NCBI RefSeq assembly: GCF_022605725.1
Contig: NC_065548.1
Location: forward strand, 15,037,644 to 15,101,643
Source of the DNA: Anthonomus grandis grandis
Lineage: Eukaryota > Arthropoda > Insecta > Coleoptera > Curculionidae
Direction: 5' to 3'
DNA: 64,000 nucleotides
Shown here one piece after another: positions 57,380-64,000 of this stretch. How positions within the stretch are numbered: position 1 is the stretch's first letter; the number at the start of each line of letters is the position of its first letter. Position numbers and translations under genes: made by a program. The notes below the pieces were generated by a model, which was not told where the DNA came from, searched no databases, and was given only the letters and a program-made list of their open reading frames with translations.

Positions 57380-60300
57380 TCACCATAGCTTGTGGGAGTA
57401 TCCGCCTGGTGGAATTCTGTGTTGTGAAACGGCGTGGTTGACTTCATCGTAGCCCAGGCCCAAAAGTGGATTTCCATCTAAAAATAAACATTACAAAATT
57501 TGTTTATAGGTCGTACTTATTTTTGTATTGGTTGAACGAGAAACAAAAAAGGCAAAAGCTCTCATTTTCAAATTATACTATTGAGAAAGATATAATGTGG
57601 AAAATGAATAGACCTGTCTCTGAGCTAACAAAGAAACGAAACGTCTTTCTTTGCATATTTTTTTCAACAAAACCTTCTCTTAGTGTACGTCTACACTTCG
57701 CCAACGATATTCCCATCTTCATTTGATGAAAATTACTGTCCTCCGTTTTCAGTCTTGTAATAAGTAGACCCTGTAATACATCACAGGATATCTCTTAAAG
57801 TAACTAACTTAATGACAATTCAAGAAGCCAGTTGCCACGACTGTTCCTGGTCCTTGCTTTTAATGGAGTTGACTTTTATTTCACAGTGCCTTGTTTTTAA
57901 TTTGCAAACAATCAACGGTTTGCAAACAATCAACGTTCAAACTTCATCATCTTTTATTTATCGTTACTCCAACAGAGATTTAATAATGTTGATTCAGTTT
58001 TGAACCAGATCGGTTTGCACATGAATTTTCAATCAGATGATAAAACATTGATAAATTGCCTGCCTCTGTATCCCAGCGTGAGATCGAATGAAATAAGTGA
58101 ATCGAGTGAGTGATTTGTTTTTATCAGTTTTTATAAAGAGGTTCAGAGTTTGAAGTATAAATGCGCAAAAGCATTTAATGTTAACTCAAAAAAAAATTAA
58201 TTTCGTTTACAAGAACTCTTGCATCGATTTTAAAATATACGAGGTCTGACTATTAAATAACGAGACTGCGTGCCTAGAGGGCGCCCTAGACGGGTGGGGA
58301 AAAAAACGAGTAGTGCGTTGGGTATCTAGATATCTTATCTATGCACGTACCAAAACACGTTTTCGTCACTATTATAGTATTCGTGCAGTAGCGGTTTGAA
58401 ACGAACGTGTTTTTTTCTCGTGACGAAAAACAAGAGCAACGCATCAATCTTAAATTTCTCGGTAAATTGAAAAAAACTCCGACTGCGTGCTATAAATTGT
58501 TGCAAGAGGCCTATGGGGAAAATTCTCTTTCTCGTGCGCGTGTTTTTGAGTGGTGTAAGCGCTTTAGTGAGGGCCGAGAGAGCACTGAAGATGACCAGCG
58601 CTCAGGTCGCCCTGTCACTGTTTCAACTCAGTGACAGTGACCAAAATCAACCAAATTGTGCGTGCAGATCGTCGAATGAGCACCCGGATGATTGCCGAGG
58701 CTGTAAACGCCGATAAAGAAACGGTTAGAAACATTTTACACGGGGAATTACACATGACAAAAGTCTGTGCGAAGTTGGTGCCAAAAAACCTGACTCCTGA
58801 CCAAAAGCTTTTGCGTCAACAGGTCTGCTCAGATTTCCTTGAAAGGTTAGAAGAAGATCACGGACTGATGAAAAACATTATTACTTGCGACGAAACGTGG
58901 ATTTTTCAATACGATGTTGAAACCAAACGGCAATCGATGCATTGGAAGACGCCTGAATCGCCCAGAATAAAAAAAGCAAGGATGTCCAAATCAAAATTCA
59001 AGGCAATGTTGATCGTTCTTTCGACATTAACGGTATCGTGATGACTGAATGGGTTCCAGAGGGTCAGACTGTCAACCAGACTTACTATTTGTCAGTTTTG
59101 GCAACACTGCGAGAACGAGTTCGTAAGAAAGGGCCCGAGTTGTGGAAAAACAACTCGTGGATTTTGCACCAGGACAACACACCTGCCTATAACGCGCTAT
59201 CTGTGAAGCAGTATTTGGCCGGTAAGCGCACTCCAGTGCTCGAACACGCGCCGTATTCGCCAGATTTGGCCCCGTGCGACTATTTTTTGTTTCCGAAGAC
59301 AAAATCTGCTTTGAAAGGGACCCGATTTGAGTCGATGGAAGCGGTAAAGCAAAAATCGGCAGAGCTCCTAAAGGCCCTCACCAAAGAAGACCTCCAGCAC
59401 AGCTTCGATCAATGGAAAAAACGTATGGAAAGATGTGTGGGGAGGGAAGTATATTGAAGGGGAGCATTCGAATGTATAATAATTTTTATAATAGCCAGAC
59501 CTCGTATTTCAACATAATCTGTGACAAATACTTCAAAAGTAAGACTCGTCTTTATATTGTGATAGGAAACTTGCTTAGTTGTAGTTTGAGAAATAAGACT
59601 CAATGAATAGTAATTATTACCCTTCCTTTTCAGTCCCTTGCTCTTGTATTCATCATTTGAAGACAGTCCTGTTCCGGTAAGGGGATTCCTGTATGAGCTG
59701 GATGGTCTCTTTTCGTCATTGTAGTTTTCTCTAGTTATTCTGCTTTTAATTAGAGGAGCTGAGTCTTCAGTTTTATCGGCTTGTCCTTCATTTCTACAAA
59801 AAAATATTTTCTATAAATTCTCAGTTAAGCTATTAAGAGCACAAGGCATCTTACTTTTGAAATAGATGACAGGCTGGTTCTTGTTTTCTGAATAGTTTTC
59901 TGGATGGAGAGCCATTAACTGAAAATATTGAGGTCTGCAGGGTGGTCGCCATATGTTTCAATGAAAAGATGTCACTTTGGTTTCTAATAATTTTCTCTCT
60001 GTGAAAATTGGTAATTAGCTGAAAATAACCTATTTTATTTTGTAAGTTTTACCTCACTGGTTGTTTTGTGCAACAAGGGGCACTTTCGGACTCTTTCCTA
60101 ACATTCGTTTCGATTTCTGCTTTGACGTCACTTAAAGTAGCCTCCTTTATATTATCTTTTACTGGTTTTACTATTTCCTGTTCTTTGAGTTTCTTGTCTT
60201 GCTCAACGTTCTCGATCTTAACCTCATCTTTTGTCCCCGAAACAGATTCTTTTACAATCGTTTCAATTACCAATTCCTCTTTTTTCGAAGAAATTTTTTC

Positions 60301-60399
60301 TTCGGAGAGATGATCCATTTTTGTTGATTTCACCAGTTCCTCTTCGTTCGAAACGTTTCCGGATAGTTGGGGATTCTCTTTTTGTACATCAATCATTTT
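57380..60399 (-). CDS. Jupiter: Jupiter-like microtubule-associated protein, 4 exons visible
   Basis: Jupiter/HN1-family proteins bind microtubules in the cytoplasm and spindle. Exons on the - strand: 60399-60053, 59998-59855, 59793-59621, 57477-57380. Phases agree, giving 252 aa from the ATG at 60396. The C-terminus HRIPPGGYSHKLW matches the Jupiter ending RIPPGGYSSGLW, and SSYRNPLTGTGLSS matches the family's NP.TG.G motif. The second exon has two short SxxIFS repeats (QSDIFSLK, TSIFSVNG) like Jupiter's SSDIFG. The first visible exon is a low-complexity Glu/Lys/Ser region (residues 1-115) following a TTTTAG acceptor, so an earlier exon must exist upstream, either 5' UTR or the conserved Jupiter N-terminus. 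The last intron (59620-57478) holds a mariner. The low-complexity exon makes the identity less sure than the C-terminus does. Confidence 0.75.
58240..59504 (+). mobile_element. Mariner (DD34D), nearly intact
   Basis: Length 1265 bp. Left end CGAGGTCTGACTATTAAATA and right end (- strand CGAGGTCTGGCTATTATAAA), each flanked by TA (58238-58239 and 59505-59506). It holds one transposase gene broken only by two single-base changes. It sits in the last intron of the Jupiter-like gene, opposite strand. Few changes suggest a recent insertion compared with the rest of the window. Confidence 0.97.
58407..59457 (+). pseudogene. Mariner transposase with two frameshifts
   Basis: Cut-and-paste transposase. 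Starts at GTG where ATG is expected, then FFSRDEKQEQRINLKF. N-terminal HTH (YKLLQEAYGENSLSRARVFE, WCKRFSEGRESTEDD, RSGRPVTV), then ADRRMSTRMIAEAVNADKET (second HTH). Catalytic: ITCDETWIFQYD (first Asp), HQDNTPAYNALSVKQYL (second Asp), APYSPDLAPCDYFLF (third Asp), with 34 residues between the last two, so DD34D. It ends WKKRMERCVGREVY. One frameshift at about 58626 (STQ to VTVTKIN) and one at about 59020 (before FDINGIVMTEW). Correcting these on paper is trivial, so the copy is young, but as it stands it is not translatable. Confidence 0.95.
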
Positions 60400-62773
60400 C
60401 TAAAAAAAAAAAAAAACTTTTAATTTTATTTTTAACCGGGCTATTATTAAGATAATTTGTTGGGAAAATTACCCGGGAAGTGAGATAATGTGCTATTTTA
60501 TTTATTATAATTTCTGTCGTAAAATTGAAAATAAAACCGCGAGACGAATACTTTGAAATTAAGTACTAGGTCTAAATTTAACATCTTACATTTATATGAC
60601 CAGACAGTAAAGATTTGAGGCCTAGAAAATTTTGTATATGGTGGCTCAAATACAATTTGAATTTTGTATACAAACAATATTGAAAATATTTTTTTTATTA
60701 TGATTATTCTATTAAATTGAATCTTTTATCTTCTAAAAATAATCATAAATTAGGTAAATTGACATTTTAACTAAAAAAAATACGTGAAATGGATAAAACT
60801 AGTTTAAATGAAAGTAATTCAAAAAGTTTTTTGTTGTAGGTAGATAAGTTTTTTATTTTGTAAGGTTTCCTTCAAAAATTGAAATTATTTGATTAGTCCA
60901 AATAACAGCAAAAAAGTAAAAAATTAAAAAGGCAACAAACATTTTCTCACCATTGATTAATGACAATAAGTGACAATTTGTCCATTTGCTTAATTTATTA
61001 TTTTTAGAAATAGTAGTTCTAATTTAATATAATTATGTGCAAATTAGTGATATCTTATATTTTTACGCATTTTTCTATTTTTCTTATTTATTAACACATT
61101 TACTATTATTTAATAACACATCTGATTGAAAATGTTGATAGATATGTTTTTTGATTCAAAATGCCTATAACTTTATTATTCCAATAACTTTGAAGTAAAT
61201 ACTGAACCAAGGAATTAAGACAAATCCATACTTCCCAAATCCTTCTTAATAAATTCGTACAAAAATCATACCTTGATGGTACCCAGTGATATATACCTTA
61301 TCATTAGTCTTTTTTATTTCTAAGCCATTTTCTCTATAAATTTGTAATGTACTATTCAAATACAAAAGATATCAATAAGACACTAAATATACTTGCAGAT
61401 GAACACCTTAAATACAAAAATTAGTAATTAACTAGATACTATCACAAGGCAAGAAGCATTTACACAAAACAACTTAATGCTGCAGAATTAAAATATTTAT
61501 TAACATATCGTTTAATTTTTTTTTAAATCCGGAGATATTCTAAAAAACCCGAAAATGCAGAAAATCTGTTCTAATGTTTGAAATGTCCAAAAGCGTTTTT
61601 TTTCTGACGTTATTTAAACCCGTAGATCAAATTAATTGATAATTTTTCGTGTCCACTTTTCCATCGTATTATATGGTGGTCATCTAAAATTAATGATACG
61701 ACGTTTCGTCTTTTAGCGAACTTTATCTACTTTTGATTTTATGAACACCATATTCCTTTCAACAATGTATCAGACTTTTTGGGTACTTTCCATAAGAAAA
61801 AGACAGATGAACGGATGATTGATTTTTGTTAAAAAATGGCTCATCCAAAAAAATTTTTGTTTTAACTCAATGGATTTAAGGTAAGCTTCCTAAACATACC
61901 AAAAAAAATCTAAAAATCGTTGGGTCTTCAATTGCTCAAACACCCATATTTTTTACTTTCTTATTAGAATTTTTCTTAGCTGGCCTAGTTGACTTAATTA
62001 ATTTTCTTGTCTGTTGGTTACCCCTAAATGTATACCTTTCTGTATACCTACATCTACTATAAATCTAATATTTGTTGTCTTTTGACTGAATTGCATTAAC
62101 TACCATGTATAACTTAAGGCATCTGGGTACTTACGAATTTATTTATAACACTCCCGGAGGTTCTTATATAAAAACTATAAACTTTTGAAAATTTCTCTTA
62201 AGAAAAAAAAATTCTGTCTTTCGAACTGACAAACATTATCAGTCAGGTTGACATTTAATAGTAGGTATAATTTTGACAATAATGAGCCTAGATTGCTGCG
62301 TTTTTACCAGGTAGAGGGTGTCACGAAGACACCTTGGGTGCATTTTCCTAACGCATCCTGCTAATATTTTTTTACATTACTGTGTAAACATGTTTGCATC
62401 CAAATATAATCTGTTTGATATTTCGCTCCGGCCGATTTATTCTGAGGCACAAGTGAGTTCCGATGTTTATACTGAAATGCAACTTGTGTATTTTTATCAC
62501 GTGCTGTTGGGACGCTGCGCCGAGTGAACGATCAGATAAGGAGACTTAAGATAGGGACGGATTTAGGATATTTTGAACCGGAACGAACATTTTATTATAA
62601 TCTTGGAAATCCGATTTTTTTTTAAATATAACTGATAGATCGATTACAGACTATGATTGAACTCTAGTCCAACCACGGTCTGTAATTATATGGATTGTCT
62701 GTTTCTTTCTAAAAACAGTATAAATCATTTTCAAGTTTTAGAGAGGAGCTTTCATCTAAAAGTTCTACAGATG
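60400..62773. other. Upstream intron / 5' flank of the Jupiter-like gene
   Basis: AT-rich and without recognised elements. The stretch at about 62390-62560 is GC-richer (GCTCCGGCCGATTTATTCTG, GGGACGCTGCGCCGAG) and could be a promoter or 5' exon on either strand; no family match is seen. Confidence 0.4.
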
Positions 62774-62775
62774 TA

Positions 62776-64000
62776 CAGGGTAGTTCCGTATATTTAGGCA
62801 AAGCCTAGCTCGGTTATTATAAGGGGGTAGAAAAAGCTTTAAATATAAAAGTTGTAGAGTTTATCTTAAATCGCTAGAAAATGCTCTAAAATATAATACA
62901 GGGGTATCGCAAAGTTAAGAAAACATACAAAGTTTGTATTTATTTACGGAAACACCTTGTATAATAAATGAACAATCTTTTTTTCCTATTTAAAGAATAT
63001 TTAATACGCTAGTATTTGGTTCACCTTTTTGAAATATTTACATTTTTTATGAGGTCGCCAGTATTTTCAATACATTTTCTATAACATTTGTATAATTTCA
63101 ACAGATCATTGAAAATAATCTCTGGATATTACACATAAGTAGTTTATACTTCTTTGGATTCTTTCCCTTAAATCCTTCAAATTTTCATGTCTTTCTAATA
63201 ATAAATCTAATTTCTTAGATATCCTATAGAAAACTGTCTAATGGGGTCAGATCAGGGCTATTTGTTGGCCAGTTAAAGGAACCATGGGTTCCAATTCACT
63301 CATTAAAACGATTATTTAAAAAAAATCTTACCGGCATAAAGTTATGAGGCGGTGCCTCATCTTGATCCCATATAATAATGGTATATTTTTTAAGAAAAAA
63401 TGCATCTAACAAACTTTCATTTTTTAAAAACTGGACAATATCTCTAATCAAAGATCCTTGAAATATAATCAGTCCAATTATTTGATTTCTAAGAATATCA
63501 CACCATACATTTGATGACATCCTCCCTGGTTTTTTATTTCGACATAAGTATAAGGATTTTCTGGTGACATCCCTGCTGTAGTAAGCACGGCTTCTTCGCT
63601 CCACAACATCTTATTTAATATATATATCGTTATCTTAGTTTTTTATATCTAACATATCCCTGCAATAAGCTAGTTTTCTTATTTCATGGTTATTTGTTAA
63701 TTTTTATACTGGCAGCATTTTGTAAGGATGATAGCCATATTTATGTAGCACTCTTTGAATCTTTTTTCTAGAACATTCAAAGTATCTATTAGCATCTACG
63801 TTTGATAAATTAGGTTTTTCTTAAGTACGAATTTACTTTTTCTCTTGAAAATATAATAAAATTTGTAGTTCTTCATTCGTGTTAGATAAAACTGTGCATT
63901 TTTTCTCTGTAAATTTGTGCGGTTTCTCATACTACTTTTAGTGTAACAAAAAGTGGACCTAACAGGAATTCTCATTTTAAGATGAATGTGGTGATACCTT
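62776..64000 (-). mobile_element. Mariner-related transposon running off the window
   Basis: The left end is CAGGGTAGTTCC after TA (62774-62775). The - strand transposase, read from the right edge: NLSNVDANRYFECSRKKIQR then VLHKYGYHPYKMLPV (second HTH), then ERRSRAYYSRDVTRKSLYLC, IIGLIIFQGSLI, WDQDEAPPHNFMPVRFFLNN (second catalytic Asp) and WIGTHGSFNWPTNSPDLTPL then DSFL (third Asp), followed by a decayed tail. It has a stop after RFNE (63296) and several frameshifts upstream. The right end lies beyond 64000. Confidence 0.8.

Noticed and set aside
62318..62527. A 69-codon + strand frame as a gene
   Set aside because: No family match and no splice or leader signals; the GC-richer composition is better described as a possible regulatory region.

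Overview
The window is AT-rich eukaryotic nuclear DNA and looks like an insect genome. Three host genes with short exons, GT-AG introns and insect-type proteins sit in a dense mass of decayed transposable elements. A beetle or a related holometabolous insect is plausible, but the sequence alone does not fix the order. I see no bacterial genes, operons, rRNA, tRNA or CRISPR arrays.

Host genes, left to right: (1) Paics on the + strand (7067-13624, seven coding exons, 425 aa), the fused SAICAR synthetase / AIR carboxylase of purine synthesis. One of its introns appears to use a GC donor. (2) An SR splicing factor of the Rbp1/SRSF3 type on the - strand (31433-20335, three coding exons, 148 aa), with a 10.6 kb last intron full of transposons. 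(3) A Jupiter-like microtubule-associated protein gene on the - strand (60399-57380, four exons), whose last intron holds an almost intact mariner. There is also a good candidate first coding exon of an unidentified gene at 40931, and a decayed PCNA pseudogene at 56308-56632.

Mobile elements fill most of the rest. LINE fragments (Jockey/CR1-type RT, some with an endonuclease domain) occur at 1.1-2.9, 3.5-4.0, 13.8-14.5, 15.2-18.6, 20.8-21.0, 26.3-29.5, 33.1-34.0, 34.4-38.2, 42.6-46.7 and 52.7-54.9 kb. DNA transposons: four mariner-related elements of a DUF4817-like type (4.3-5.7, 32.1-32.9, 48.4-50.8 and 62.8 kb to the end), plus a further likely C-terminal remnant at 55.1 kb; a Tc1-like element (23.8-26.2 kb) holding a nested PIF/Harbinger derivative; a pogo/Tigger-like element (38.5-40.6 kb); a DD34D mariner (58.2-59.5 kb); a TIR-only MITE (41.5-42.2 kb); and an unassigned element with 0.5 kb inverted repeats (16.0-18.4 kb) that splits a LINE.

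The most interesting signal is a hammerhead-ribozyme-like motif on the - strand at about 55072-55121, in what looks like a Penelope-like element remnant. Its core is complete apart from one extra base. Stem III is the zero-loop palindrome ACAUGU, which suits a ribozyme acting as a dimer. Other points of note are the nested insertions with readable 3 bp target duplications, the GC-AG intron in Paics, a fossil intron with a mutated donor in the pogo transposase, and a 51 bp perfect palindrome flanked by a 5 bp duplication.
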